Source: DASUPK01 sp963831605 (GTDB lineage Bacteria > Actinomycetota > Thermoleophilia > Solirubrobacterales > 70-9). Taken from it: DNA of 64,000 nucleotides. Made by a program: the position numbers and the translations under genes. Of this stretch, positions 7,468 to 16,025 are shown in pieces (within the stretch, counting starts at the first letter, position 1; every line of letters begins with the position of its first letter). The stretch is taken from assembly GCA_963831605.1 (NCBI GenBank), contig CAWHQR010000002.1, forward strand, positions 496,001 through 560,000, in the 5' to 3' direction. The notes beneath the pieces were generated by a model, which saw only the letters and a program-made list of their open reading frames with translations, made no database searches and was not told the origin of the DNA.

Positions 7468-9542
7468 GCCGCGAGCTGTTCGACGCGCTCGTCGCCGAAG
7501 CGCCTGCGCGCCTCGTCGAGCAGCGGCCCGATCCCAGGCGCCTCGAGTGAGCCGAAGCGCTCGCGCAGCTCGAGCACGCGCCGCCGGGCCTCCAGCAGCA
7601 GAGCCGTGTCCTCCGGCAACGAGGCCGCGCGGAACCGCGGCAGGCCATGCTGACGCGTCCCGAGGATCTCCCCCTCGCCGCGGATCGTCAGATCGACCTC
7701 CGCGAGCGCGAAGCCATCGCCCTCCCCCGCGATCGCCTCGAGCCGCGCCTTGGCCGCCTCCGATTCGGGGTCACCGAAGAGGATGCAGAAGGACTCGTGC
7801 CGCCCTCGGCCCACCCGGCCGCGGAGCTGGTGGAGCTGCGAGAGGCCGAACCGCTCCGCTCCCTCGACGAGCATCACCGTCGCGTTCGCCACGTCGATGC
7901 CGACCTCTATGACCGTGGTCGCCACCAGCACATGCGCCTCACCGGATGCGAACGCGTCCATCGCCCGGGCCTTCTGCTCGGACGACATCTGGCCGTGCAG
8001 CAGCGCGACCCGGAAGTCCTTGAGCTCGCCGTTCGCCAGCCGCTTCGCCTCGGCCTCCGCCGCCTTGGCCTCGATCGCCTCCGAGTCGCTCACCAGCGGG
8101 CAGACGACGTAGGCCTGACGCCCCTCGCCCAGGCGCTCGCGGATGAACCCGTAGGCGGCCGCCCGGTGCTCCTCGTCGACGACGCGCGTCCGGATCGGCT
8201 GGCGGCCCTTCGGCAGCTCGCGCAGGGAGGTCGTGTCGAGGTCCCCGTAGGCGGTCAACGAGAGCGTCCGGGGGATCGGTGTGGCCGTCATGTGCAGGAC
8301 ATGGGGCAGGCGCGCGCCGGGGCCCTTGGCGTCGAGCGCCGCGCGCTGGCGGACGCCGAAGCGGTGTTGCTCGTCCACCACGGCGACCGAGAGCGAGGAG
8401 AACTCGACCGTGTCCTCGATCAGCGCGTGGGTGCCCACCACGAGCTGTGGCGTCCCGGTGGAGAGTGAGGAGAGCAGCTCGCGGCGTTCGGCGGGAGGCG
8501 TCGCGGAGGTCAGAAGGGTGGCGGGCGCGGCTTCCCGGATCAGACCCTCGAGAGTGCGGAAATGCTGCTCGGCGAGCGTCTCGGTCGGCGCCATCAGCGC
8601 GGCCTGGTGGCCCGCCTCGATCGCACGGAGCATCGCGTAGAGGGCCAGCACGGTCTTCCCGGATCCCACCTCCCCCATCAGCAGGCGCTGCATCGGCTGC
8701 TCCCGGGTGAGATCGGAGTCGATCTCCGCGAGGGCGCTCCGCTGGTCCCCGGTGAGCTCGAATGGCAGCGATTCGAGCCAGCTCGCGACATCGGCTCCGG
8801 GCGGCGGCAGCTCGATGCCCCGCTTGCCGGAGACGCGCCGGCCGCGCCTCGAGACCAAAGCGGCCTGGTAGAGGAAGAGCTCCTCGAAGGCGAGCCGCTC
8901 ACGCGCGGCCTCCGCCTGGTGCTCGTCCGCCGGGAAGTGAGAGGCGACGATCGCCTCCGTGGCGCTCGCCATGCGCAGCTCGCGCCTCAGGCGGCCCGGA
9001 ACGGGCTCGACGGCGTGCCGGGCCAGTGGAGACGCCTGCCAGATCCACTCCCGGAGCTTCTGCGGCCGGATCCGCTCGCTGGCGGGATGGACCGGCACGA
9101 TCCCGGTGGTGTGCAGGCCAGCTGAGTCGCCGGCGCCATCCAGGAACTCGTGCTCGGAGACGTTGAAGCCGCGCTTCTCGAGCTTGCCGTGCAGCAGCAG
9201 CCGCGTCCCCGGCTGAAGGCGGTCGGCGAGCCACGCCCGGTTGAACCAGACGGCCTTCACCTTGCCGCTCCGATCCGAGACGTCGGCCTCGAGGATGGTC
9301 AGGCGGCGCCGTCGGGTGGGGCGCAGCTTGGTGCCCCTGACCTCGACCTCGACCGTCGCCTCTTCCCCCAGCCGGAGATCGCCGAGGCCGACGGGATTCG
9401 CCCGGTCCCGGTAGCTGTGTGGGAGATGGCGGAGCAGGTCTCCGAGGCTCGCTATGCCCATCTCGGAGGCTGCCTCGGCCAGCTTCGGCCCCGCTCCCTT
9501 CAGCTCGGTGATCGGTGCATCGAGCACCGACGGGCGCGGCAT
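7464..9542 (-). CDS. recG: ATP-dependent DNA helicase RecG
   Basis: A branch-migrating helicase that regresses stalled forks and unwinds D- and R-loops. From ATG 9542 it has about 692 residues, the normal length. A wedge/OB domain lies in the first third (DLLRHLPHSYRDR), followed by the helicase motor: Walker A LLMGEVGSGKT, DEQH box VVDEQHRFG, motif III HMTATPIPRTL, and motif VI QLRGRVGRG. An in-frame GTG/ATG extension to 9656 exists, but MPRPSVLDAPITELKGAG at 9542 matches the usual RecG start. The gene heads the recG-rsmD-coaD run. Confidence 0.95.
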   Translation of the reverse strand: MPRPSVLDAPITELKGAGPKLAEAASEMGIASLGDLLRHLPHSYRDRANPVGLGDLRLGEEATVEVEVRGTKLRPTRRRRLTILEADVSDRSGKVKAVWFNRAWLADRLQPGTRLLLHGKLEKRGFNVSEHEFLDGAGDSAGLHTTGIVPVHPASERIRPQKLREWIWQASPLARHAVEPVPGRLRRELRMASATEAIVASHFPADEHQAEAARERLAFEELFLYQAALVSRRGRRVSGKRGIELPPPGADVASWLESLPFELTGDQRSALAEIDSDLTREQPMQRLLMGEVGSGKTVLALYAMLRAIEAGHQAALMAPTETLAEQHFRTLEGLIREAAPATLLTSATPPAERRELLSSLSTGTPQLVVGTHALIEDTVEFSSLSVAVVDEQHRFGVRQRAALDAKGPGARLPHVLHMTATPIPRTLSLTAYGDLDTTSLRELPKGRQPIRTRVVDEEHRAAAYGFIRERLGEGRQAYVVCPLVSDSEAIEAKAAEAEAKRLANGELKDFRVALLHGQMSSEQKARAMDAFASGEAHVLVATTVIEVGIDVANATVMLVEGAERFGLSQLHQLRGRVGRGRHESFCILFGDPESEAAKARLEAIAGEGDGFALAEVDLTIRGEGEILGTRQHGLPRFRAASLPEDTALLLEARRRVLELRERFGSLEAPGIGPLLDEARRRFGDERVEQLAA

Positions 9543-9682
9543 CGTCTTCAGGGGAGCATTCAGCAGCAGCGCCGGCTCGAGGACCTCACCGGTCGCGAAC
9601 GCACGCGGGACGTAGACGGCGTCCCCTTCGAGCCCGTGCTCGAGGGCAGCTTCCATCGCGAACAGAGGCTAGGCGTAACGTT

Positions 9683-9704
9683 GGATGGCCCCCCGGGACC
9701 ATCC
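9683..9704. promoter_or_regulatory. Inverted repeat between recG and DUF427
   Basis: GGATGGCCCC and GGGACCATCC form a 10-bp inverted repeat with one mismatch around a 2-base centre. It lies 3 bases before the DUF427 start and about 140 bases before the divergent recG start. This is an operator-like arrangement for the DUF427 gene. It could also fold in the 5' leader of that mRNA. Confidence 0.35.
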
Positions 9705-9707
9705 GAC

Positions 9708-10190
9708 ATGAAGACGCATAGAGCAAAGGAGAACGTCTGGGACTATCCGCGGCCACCGCGGGTCGAACCCGTTGACCGGCACGTTCGGATCGTGCTCGGC
9801 GGCGAGACCATCGCCGAGAGCGACCGCGCTCTCCGCGTTCTGGAGACCGCCAGCCCTCCCACCATCTACATCCCCCGTGAGGACGTGCGCGAGGACGTCC
9901 TGATCGACGTCGAGGGCGTGGAGACCCACTGCGAGTGGAAGGGCACCGCCTCCTACGTACACGCCGAGGCGGGAGGCAAGCGAGCCAACCGGGTCGCCTG
10001 GCACTACCCGGAGCCGAAGGAGGGCTTCGAGCAGCTCCGCGACCACCTCGCCTTCTATCCGCGGCGCGTGGACGCGGCCTACCTCGACGACGAGGAGGTC
10101 ATCCCGCAGCCCGGTGCCTACTACGGCGGCTGGATCACCGAGGAGATCGAGGGCCCGTTCAAGGGCGAGCCTGGATCCGAGGGTTGGTGA
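9708..10190 (+). CDS. DUF427 domain protein
   Basis: A 160-residue single-domain DUF427 protein, soluble and without a signal peptide. Recognisable parts are VRIVLGGETIAESDRALRVLE, PTIYIPREDV, and WHYPEPKEGFEQLRDHLAFY, the conserved core of the family, with a C-terminal GGWITEEIEGPFKG. The function is not established. It starts at the ATG at 9708; a much longer in-frame reading from 9150 lies antisense to recG and is rejected. Its stop is two bases from the convergent GST stop. Confidence 0.85.
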   Translation: MKTHRAKENVWDYPRPPRVEPVDRHVRIVLGGETIAESDRALRVLETASPPTIYIPREDVREDVLIDVEGVETHCEWKGTASYVHAEAGGKRANRVAWHYPEPKEGFEQLRDHLAFYPRRVDAAYLDDEEVIPQPGAYYGGWITEEIEGPFKGEPGSEGW

Positions 10191-10191
10191 G

Positions 10192-10941
10192 CTAGGCCGC
10201 GGCGGAGCCGCCGCGGTGACGCCGCCAGGTTTCAGAGATCCAGTCGACAGCGGGGTGTCCCTTGACCGATTCCCGGAACTCGGATCTGGGCGGCTCCGGG
10301 AGCTCGTACTGGAACTCCGGGGGCCAGGCGAGCGGGTAGAGGAGCGACGCGGCGGTCAGGTCCGCAACCGTGAAGCGATCCCCGACCAGATGGTCCCGTC
10401 CCTGGCGCTCAGATTCGATCCGGTCGAGAGCGCCGACGAGGGCAGCCTTGCTGCGCTCGAACGATTCCTGGTCGAAGCCGTAGCGCCGCACGACGTACTG
10501 CCAGGCGACCGGAAGCATGACGCGCTGCTGGACCCGCGCCGCGGCACCGTGGTCGGTCGCCAGGAAGTCGGCCATGAAGGTCCGTTGTTCACGACCCTCC
10601 CAGAAGCCGACTCGTCGCATGTCGTGACCCACGTCGTCGGTGAAGAAGGCGGAGATCTCGAGGGCTCGGCGGCGCTCCTCGAGATCGGAGGGATAGAGGG
10701 CGGGCTCAGGCTGCCGGGCCTCGAGCGCGTCGATGATCCGGGCGGAGTCGACGATTCGCCTGCCGTCCAGATCCACGACCGGCAGCGTCCCGCCTCGGCG
10801 TGAGAACGCCATCGCCCGTGGGCTGCCGGGCAGCACGGACCGGCGCTGGTGACGGATGCCCTTGAAGTCGAGGGCCCAGCGAGCCTTCTCGTTGTAGTTG
10901 GAGAAGCTGTACTGCCAGAGGACGGGGAGCTCGTCGCTCAC
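10192..10941 (-). CDS. Glutathione S-transferase-like protein
   Basis: A 249-residue protein with an N-terminal thioredoxin-fold domain (LWQYSFSNYNEKARWALDFK, then GTLPVVDLDGRRIVDSARI as the cis-Pro and substrate-binding segment) and an all-helical C-terminal domain ending FTVADLTAASLLYPLA, the GST N-capping region. Actinobacteria of this type often lack glutathione, so the thiol substrate is uncertain. The GTG start at 10941 lies two bases after the DAK-kinase stop. It is downstream of that gene in the same orientation. Confidence 0.8.
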   Translation of the reverse strand: MSDELPVLWQYSFSNYNEKARWALDFKGIRHQRRSVLPGSPRAMAFSRRGGTLPVVDLDGRRIVDSARIIDALEARQPEPALYPSDLEERRRALEISAFFTDDVGHDMRRVGFWEGREQRTFMADFLATDHGAAARVQQRVMLPVAWQYVVRRYGFDQESFERSKAALVGALDRIESERQGRDHLVGDRFTVADLTAASLLYPLAWPPEFQYELPEPPRSEFRESVKGHPAVDWISETWRRHRGGSAAA

Positions 10942-10942
10942 G

Positions 10943-12568
10943 TCACTCGGCCGCCAGGAGCCACCAGTAGTGCGGCTGCCCGCCGTCATGGACCTCGAGC
11001 TCCACGCCGTCCGGCGCATGCTTCTCGAGGTCGCCGAGCGGGATCGGCGCCCCCGCTCCGACGACGACGGTGAGGATCTCGGCCCCCTCGCCCAGCTGCG
11101 ACATCGTCTCCGAGAGGGTCGAGCCGGCGCCGCCCCAGGCGACGATCTCGTCGCTCACGAACCCGACCGCGTCGCCGGCCACGAAGCGGCCCTTCGCATC
11201 GTCGCGAGCCGCCGGGGCCACGGAGCCCGCCCGGATTCCTTCGAGCGCCGCGCTGAGACGCTCGACATTCTCGTCGCCCGACGCGGCGGGGTCCAGCTCC
11301 ACCAGCGCCGCGAGGCCCGCCTGCTGCGACGTGCACTGCACCACCCGGGCGTCCTTGTCCGAGAGCTCGGCCGCGCGCTCGGCGGCCATCACCACGTTCG
11401 GATTGTTGGGGAAGACCAGAACCGCCTCAGCCGGGACCTCGTGGATGGCTGCGAGCAGGTCGTAGATGGAGGGGTTGAAGGTCTCGCCGCCGTCGACCAC
11501 GAACGCACCGAGCCCCTCGTAGAGCTCCCTCATCCCGCGGCCGGCCACCACCGCGACGGCCGCGCAGCGCCCGGCCTGCAGACGGGCACTGCGCTCGGCG
11601 ATCTGCTCCCGCATGTCCGCGACGTCCAGCTGCGTGACCTGGCCTGTGTCGCCGAAGAGCGCGACCGCCGCCTCCGGCTCGTCGGTATGGACATGAACCT
11701 TGAGGGTGGCCTCGTCGCCCACGACCAGGACCGAGTCGCCCAGCTCCTCGAGCCGCGGCACGAAGGCGCGGGTCTCGAGCCCCGCGCCAGTGACGATGAA
11801 GTTGGTGCAGTAGCGGTAGCGGCTGTCCTCATGGTGCGGACGGGTGTTCGCCGGGGGCGCGTAGTGCGGCACCGGCGGCGAGGCATCGATGTCTCCTCGC
11901 AGGCCCGCGACGACACCGGCGAGGATCACGACGATCCCGTGAGCGCCCGCATCCACGACCCCCGACTCGCGAAGCACCTCGAGCTGTTCGGGAGTCCTGG
12001 CGACGGCCGCCTCCCCATCCCGCACCGCGGCCTCCAGCAGCTCGGCCAGCAGTGCATCCTGCTCGCTCGGCGTGGCGTCCGGCGACAGGCGCACCTCCTC
12101 CATGTGCGCGAGGCGGCGCGAGATCGAGTGGGCGATCTCGCGGAAGACCGTCAGCATCGTCCCCTCCGCCGGCTCGCGAACCGACTCGTAGGCGGCGTCG
12201 GCGGCACGGGCGAACGCGGCCGAGACCAGCATCGGGTCGACGAGCTCGCCCGGCCGGCTGGCGAGCTCCTCCGCGGCGCCGCGAACGATCTGGCTGAGGA
12301 TCACCCCGGAGTTCCCTCGCGCTCCCATCAGGGCGGCGCGGGCGAGCGCGTTGACCAGCTCGGTACGGCCGAACTCGTCGACCTTCTGCCCGTCGAGGCG
12401 ATCGAGCTCCTCGCTGACGGCCCGCAGCGTCAGCGCCATGTTGTCGCCCGTGTCGCCGTCGGCGACGGGAAAGACGTTGAGGTCGTTGACCTCCTTGCGC
12501 CGCTCCTCGAGGTGGGCAGCCGCCGCGGAGACCACGCGCCGAAATCGCTCTATCGATGGATCGGCCAT
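10943..12568 (-). CDS. DAK-domain kinase (FakA/YloV-like)
   Basis: A 541-residue protein of the dihydroxyacetone kinase-like family. The N-terminal DhaL domain carries NVFPVADGDTGDNM (ATP and Mg binding aspartates) and GARGNSGVILSQI; the C-terminal part has FVPRLEELGDSVLVVGDE, VHVHTDEP and a DegV-facing FakA region (VFPNNPNVVMAAE). In Firmicutes this is the fatty-acid kinase FakA, which phosphorylates fatty acids bound to FakB. A conserved placement after rpmB and before recG is typical of actinobacteria. No FakB/DegV partner is present in the window. Confidence 0.9.
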   Translation of the reverse strand: MADPSIERFRRVVSAAAAHLEERRKEVNDLNVFPVADGDTGDNMALTLRAVSEELDRLDGQKVDEFGRTELVNALARAALMGARGNSGVILSQIVRGAAEELASRPGELVDPMLVSAAFARAADAAYESVREPAEGTMLTVFREIAHSISRRLAHMEEVRLSPDATPSEQDALLAELLEAAVRDGEAAVARTPEQLEVLRESGVVDAGAHGIVVILAGVVAGLRGDIDASPPVPHYAPPANTRPHHEDSRYRYCTNFIVTGAGLETRAFVPRLEELGDSVLVVGDEATLKVHVHTDEPEAAVALFGDTGQVTQLDVADMREQIAERSARLQAGRCAAVAVVAGRGMRELYEGLGAFVVDGGETFNPSIYDLLAAIHEVPAEAVLVFPNNPNVVMAAERAAELSDKDARVVQCTSQQAGLAALVELDPAASGDENVERLSAALEGIRAGSVAPAARDDAKGRFVAGDAVGFVSDEIVAWGGAGSTLSETMSQLGEGAEILTVVVGAGAPIPLGDLEKHAPDGVELEVHDGGQPHYWWLLAAE

Positions 12569-12617
12569 GCGGGGGTCAGCGGAGCCTAGCCCCCGTGTGC
12601 CAGGTTCGTCAGCGAGC

Positions 12618-12812
12618 CTAGGCTGCCTTCGTGACCTTGTTCGACTTCAGGCACCGCGTGCAGACGTAGACGCGCGCGGTGGCGCCGCCCGGTTCCTGGA
12701 TTCGCACCTTCTGGAGGTTCGGGTTGAAGCGGCGCCGGGTCGCCACCATCGAGTGGCTTCGCGAGTTCCCGAACGCGGGACGCTTGCCGCAGCTGTGACA
12801 GACCTTGGCCAT
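12618..12812 (-). CDS. rpmB: 50S ribosomal protein L28
   Basis: A 64-residue L28 starting MAKVCHSCGKRPAFGNSRSH, followed by the basic VATRRRFNPNLQKVRI. Two CxxC pairs (C5/C8 and VCTRC near residue 52) give the zinc-binding form. The ATG at 12812 is chosen over a longer in-frame extension because of the exact family start. It lies 49 bases before the DAK kinase gene, the usual rpmB-DAK order. Confidence 0.96.
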   Translation of the reverse strand: MAKVCHSCGKRPAFGNSRSHSMVATRRRFNPNLQKVRIQEPGGATARVYVCTRCLKSNKVTKAA

Positions 12813-12898
12813 CGGACGCGTGATGGTAGCGGCCCGGTGCCACGCAGGGACATGCGTCCAATCGGCGAAGGCAGTGACCTGCACCGCAATCTCGCGAT

Positions 12899-12910
12899 CC
12901 AATTAATTGG
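12899..12910. promoter_or_regulatory. AT-rich perfect palindrome upstream of the PAS-EAL gene
   Basis: CCAATTAATTGG is a perfect 12-bp palindrome, conspicuous in GC-rich DNA. It ends 21 bases before the ATG of the PAS-EAL gene and 87 bases upstream of rpmB. A transcription-factor operator or promoter element is likely; which factor is unknown. Confidence 0.4.
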
Positions 12911-12931
12911 TAGCGAGGTCTGGAAGCTGAG

Positions 12932-14086
12932 ATGACAATCCGGCACACCACGCCGTTCCGATCTCGCGCGCGACTGGCCGCGGAGTCCCAGGCGCTCCCG
13001 GGATCCATCGCCGACTACCTCGGCGACATGGTCTCCGCACATGCCCCCGACGGGACCTACCGCTACGTGTCAGCGGCATCGAAGGAGCTGCTCGGCTACG
13101 AACCGGACGAGCTGCTCGGGACCTCCGCCTACGACCACTTCCACCCGGAGGACGCCGACAAGTTCGGAGTCGTCCATCGCAGCACGCTGGAGGGCGCTCC
13201 GATGACCGTGGCATACCGGCTGCGGCGCAAGGACAACGAGTACGTCTGGGTCGAGACGACCACCAGGGTGCTGAAGGACGAGGACAGCGACCAGGGCAGC
13301 GAGATCGTCTGCTCCACCCGCTCCCTGGTCGACCGGAGAACCGTGGAGAAGCTGAGCAGCGAGGAGCACCGCCGCTCGCTCGGCCGCATCCAGGCGATCC
13401 TGGAAAGCGAGACCATCGATCCCGTCTACCAGCCGATCTATGAGCTCAGCTCGGGTCGCGCGATCGCCTGCGAGGCGCTCTCGCGTTTCCCCGGTGACCC
13501 CGAGCGCAGCCCGGACCGCTGGTTCGCGGAGGCCTGGGACGTGGGCCTCGGCGTCCCCCTCGAGCTGCTCGCGGTGCGGATCGCCGCCACCGCCCTCGCC
13601 CGCCTGCCCGCCGGCATCAGCCTCTGCATCAACGCGTCGCCGCCGACGATCTTCTCGGAAGGGTTCCTCGGCTGCCTGGGCCGAGACACGGGCCGCGTGA
13701 CTGTCGAGCTCACGGAGCACCTGCACGTCGACGACTACGAGGGGTTCACCGGCAGGCTCGGACCTCTCCGGGAGGCGGGCGGCACGGTCGCGATCGACGA
13801 CTTCGGCGCCGGCTACGCCAGCCTGCGGCACATCCTCAAGGTCCGCCCGGATCAGATCAAGCTCGACATCTCCCTGACGGAGCGGATCGATGAGAACCAG
13901 GTTGCGCACGCGCTGGCGACGTCGCTGGTGTCATTCGCCGACGAGGTCGGCGTGGAGGTCGTTGCGGAGGGCATCGAGACCGAGGAGCAGCTCGACGCGC
14001 TGCTCGAGATCGGCTTCCGCTACGGCCAGGGCTTCTACTTCGGTGTGCCCGGGCCTCTCGACGAGGTTCTCGGGCAGCTCGGCTAG
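12932..14086 (+). CDS. PAS-EAL cyclic-di-GMP phosphodiesterase
   Basis: A 384-residue soluble signalling protein. A PAS domain (about residues 25-132; ELLGYEPDELLG, DHFHPEDADKF, YVWVETTTRVL) is followed by an EAL domain (about 158-384). Catalytic and metal-binding motifs look intact: EALSRF at 181, ELTEH, IDDFGAGYASL, KLDISL, EGIETEEQ and GQGFYFG. It should therefore hydrolyse c-di-GMP, with activity set by whatever the PAS domain senses. No GGDEF domain or membrane segment is present. The stop overlaps the convergent delta-60 gene by four bases. Confidence 0.92.
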   Translation: MTIRHTTPFRSRARLAAESQALPGSIADYLGDMVSAHAPDGTYRYVSAASKELLGYEPDELLGTSAYDHFHPEDADKFGVVHRSTLEGAPMTVAYRLRRKDNEYVWVETTTRVLKDEDSDQGSEIVCSTRSLVDRRTVEKLSSEEHRRSLGRIQAILESETIDPVYQPIYELSSGRAIACEALSRFPGDPERSPDRWFAEAWDVGLGVPLELLAVRIAATALARLPAGISLCINASPPTIFSEGFLGCLGRDTGRVTVELTEHLHVDDYEGFTGRLGPLREAGGTVAIDDFGAGYASLRHILKVRPDQIKLDISLTERIDENQVAHALATSLVSFADEVGVEVVAEGIETEEQLDALLEIGFRYGQGFYFGVPGPLDEVLGQLG

Positions 14087-15480
14087 CGCCGCTTCTTCTT
14101 GCAGCTCTTGTGCTGCTTCGCGCTCGCCGCGCGGTGCTTCTTCCTCTTGCACTTCTTCTTCGGAGCCACGACCGCGGGTGTGGCCGCAGGGGCGGGATCA
14201 CCGAGAAGCCGCGTGACCGCAAAGTCCGTCGTCCCGGCCGCGGGGCCGGTCTCCCCGGCGAGGATGATCTTGCCGTCGGGCTGCAGCGCCATCCCGTAGG
14301 CGATGTCGACCCCCGTGAAGTTGACCGTCGACTTTCCTCCGGCGCCGAAGCTCGGATCGAGGCTGCCATTCGGCATCAACCTCGCCACGGCGAATCCGTC
14401 TCCGTCGGTGCCGGCGACCAGGATCTTCCCGTCGGGCTGCAGAGCCATCGCGTTGGCGACGTCGTTCCCACCGAAGTCGATCGCCAGCTGGCCGTTGCCG
14501 TTCGGGCCGAAGCTCGGGTCATACGAACCGTCGGTCCCCACTCGTCCGACGCCGAAGTTTCCGCCACCCGGACCGGCGACCAGGATCTTCCCGTCCGGCT
14601 GCACCGCCAGCGCGTTGGCTCCCTGGGGAAGCTCGCCCGCCCCGCTCTCTGAGCGGCCGTTGTTCCCGAAGCCAGCCGTCGGGGTGCCATTCGAGTCCAG
14701 GCTCAGCAGCGCGAATTTGGAATCCGTTTGGCCGCCCGCAATGATCTTCGACCCCGACATGGCGACGGACGTGGCGTAATCGACGGTGCCGCCGGTGAAG
14801 TCCACCCGTTTTCGCCCATTGCCATCGAAGCTGTTGTCGAGCACGCCGGCCGAGGTCACTCGGACCAGCCCGAACTGATTGTCGCTGTAGCCGGCCGTCA
14901 CGATGCTGCCATCGGCCTGGCGAACCAGATCTACCGCGCCGTCGGTGCCGACGCTGGCGCCGTCCACGCCTGCAAAGTCAAAGGCAGGATGTCCCCCCGG
15001 GCTCCCGAAACCGGAGTCGTAGCCACCGGCCGTCGTCAGCCGGTCGATGACGACGTCCGAGCCCATCGAGCCTGTCGTGCCGGCGAGTAGCAGCTTCCCG
15101 TCGGGTTGCAGCGCAAGGCCATTGGCGCCATGGCCGGGGTCATCGGCGAAGGAGAACACCGCTCCTCCGGGTCCGGGCGCACCGGCGGGCGACAGGCCGA
15201 GGACGACCCACCCACTGTCCTTGAGCGTGGGCGCGTCGAACACGTAGGTCGAGCCGCCGACCAGGATCCGGCCGTCGGGCCGCACGACCACATCCTTGGC
15301 TGAGTCGGTGCTGAAGACGCCCGTGTCGATCTGGAAGTTCTGAGTGAACCTCCCGTTCGTCCCGAACGAGGTGTCCAGGTCGCCCGCGGCGGCGGATGCC
15401 CAGGCCGCTGTCAGCAGGTAGACCGCGATCGCCAGGGCCGCAGCCAGGCCATAGGGCCAGGCTCGATTTCGTTGACCGAT
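14083..15480 (-). CDS. Delta-60 repeat secreted protein with Lys/Cys-rich tail
   Basis: About 465 residues made of repeated 50-60-residue delta-60 units (pattern SFGxxGxxxVDFxGxDxAxxMALQPDGKILVAG), with around seven copies of the QPDGKI-type strand. A signal peptide precedes them (GLAAALAIAVYLLTAAWASA), and the C-terminus is a basic tail with two cysteines, so it is probably exported. No ATG, GTG or TTG lies in frame before the signal peptide: the open frame starts after a stop at 15511-15513, and an ATC at 15480 is the best-placed start. A first standard start (GTG 15291) would remove the signal peptide. The function is unknown. Confidence 0.75.
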   Translation of the reverse strand: MGQRNRAWPYGLAAALAIAVYLLTAAWASAAAGDLDTSFGTNGRFTQNFQIDTGVFSTDSAKDVVVRPDGRILVGGSTYVFDAPTLKDSGWVVLGLSPAGAPGPGGAVFSFADDPGHGANGLALQPDGKLLLAGTTGSMGSDVVIDRLTTAGGYDSGFGSPGGHPAFDFAGVDGASVGTDGAVDLVRQADGSIVTAGYSDNQFGLVRVTSAGVLDNSFDGNGRKRVDFTGGTVDYATSVAMSGSKIIAGGQTDSKFALLSLDSNGTPTAGFGNNGRSESGAGELPQGANALAVQPDGKILVAGPGGGNFGVGRVGTDGSYDPSFGPNGNGQLAIDFGGNDVANAMALQPDGKILVAGTDGDGFAVARLMPNGSLDPSFGAGGKSTVNFTGVDIAYGMALQPDGKIILAGETGPAAGTTDFAVTRLLGDPAPAATPAVVAPKKKCKRKKHRAASAKQHKSCKKKRR

Positions 15481-15538
15481 GACTACCGCGCCCGATTCAT
15501 TGCGGCGAGCCTACTGCGTCCCGCCCGGTGCGAAGCGT

Positions 15539-16025
15539 TCAGGCCGAAAGCTCGCGAGCCAACAGCGCCATCCGCATCGCAACGACGGCCGCCCCGCGTC
15601 CCTGGTCGCGCTTGTCGCCACCTGAGCGGGCGAGCGCCTGGTCCATGTTCTCCGCGGTGATCACGCCGAAGGCACAGGGCACTCCCGTGTCCAGCTGAGC
15701 GCGCTGCGTGCCTGCGGCGACCTCGGTGCAGACGTGGTCGTAGTGGCTGGTCTCGCCGCGGATGACGACGCCGAGGCAGGCGATCCCGGCGAAGCGACCG
15801 GACTCCGCGCAGAGCTTGGCGGCGAACGGGCAGCTCGAACGCGCCGGGCACGCGGTAGGTGTGGACGGAGGCCTCGCTCACGTCGCCGAGATCGAACCCC
15901 TCGGCGGCCCCGTTGAGCAGCCGCTCGGCGATGTCCTCGTAGAAGGTCGCGACGCAGACCGCGAACTCCATGGCCTGCAGGGTCTCGCGCTCGGAGTCGG
16001 CGAACTGCTCGAAGGAGTCAGTCAC
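15539..16025 (-). CDS. ribH: 6,7-dimethyl-8-ribityllumazine synthase, one frame break
   Basis: RibH condenses the ribBA and ribD products into lumazine, the substrate of ribE. From GTG 16025 the frame reads VTDSFEQFADSERETLQAME and AVCVATFYEDIAERLLNGAA to YRVPGAFELP. A surplus base near 15828 must be skipped to continue FAAKLCAESGRFAGIACLGV, IRGETSHYDHVC, GVITAENMDQALAR and AMRMALLARELSA. The span is 3n+1 bases, consistent with one inserted base, and the corrected length of about 161 residues is normal. The gene overlaps ribBA by eight bases. As the only ribH seen in a complete rib operon, it is probably intact in the cell. Confidence 0.88.

Noticed and set aside
9150..9707. Long N-terminal extension of the DUF427 gene
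   Set aside because: It lies antisense to recG and adds no recognisable domain; ATG 9708 gives a normal DUF427 protein.
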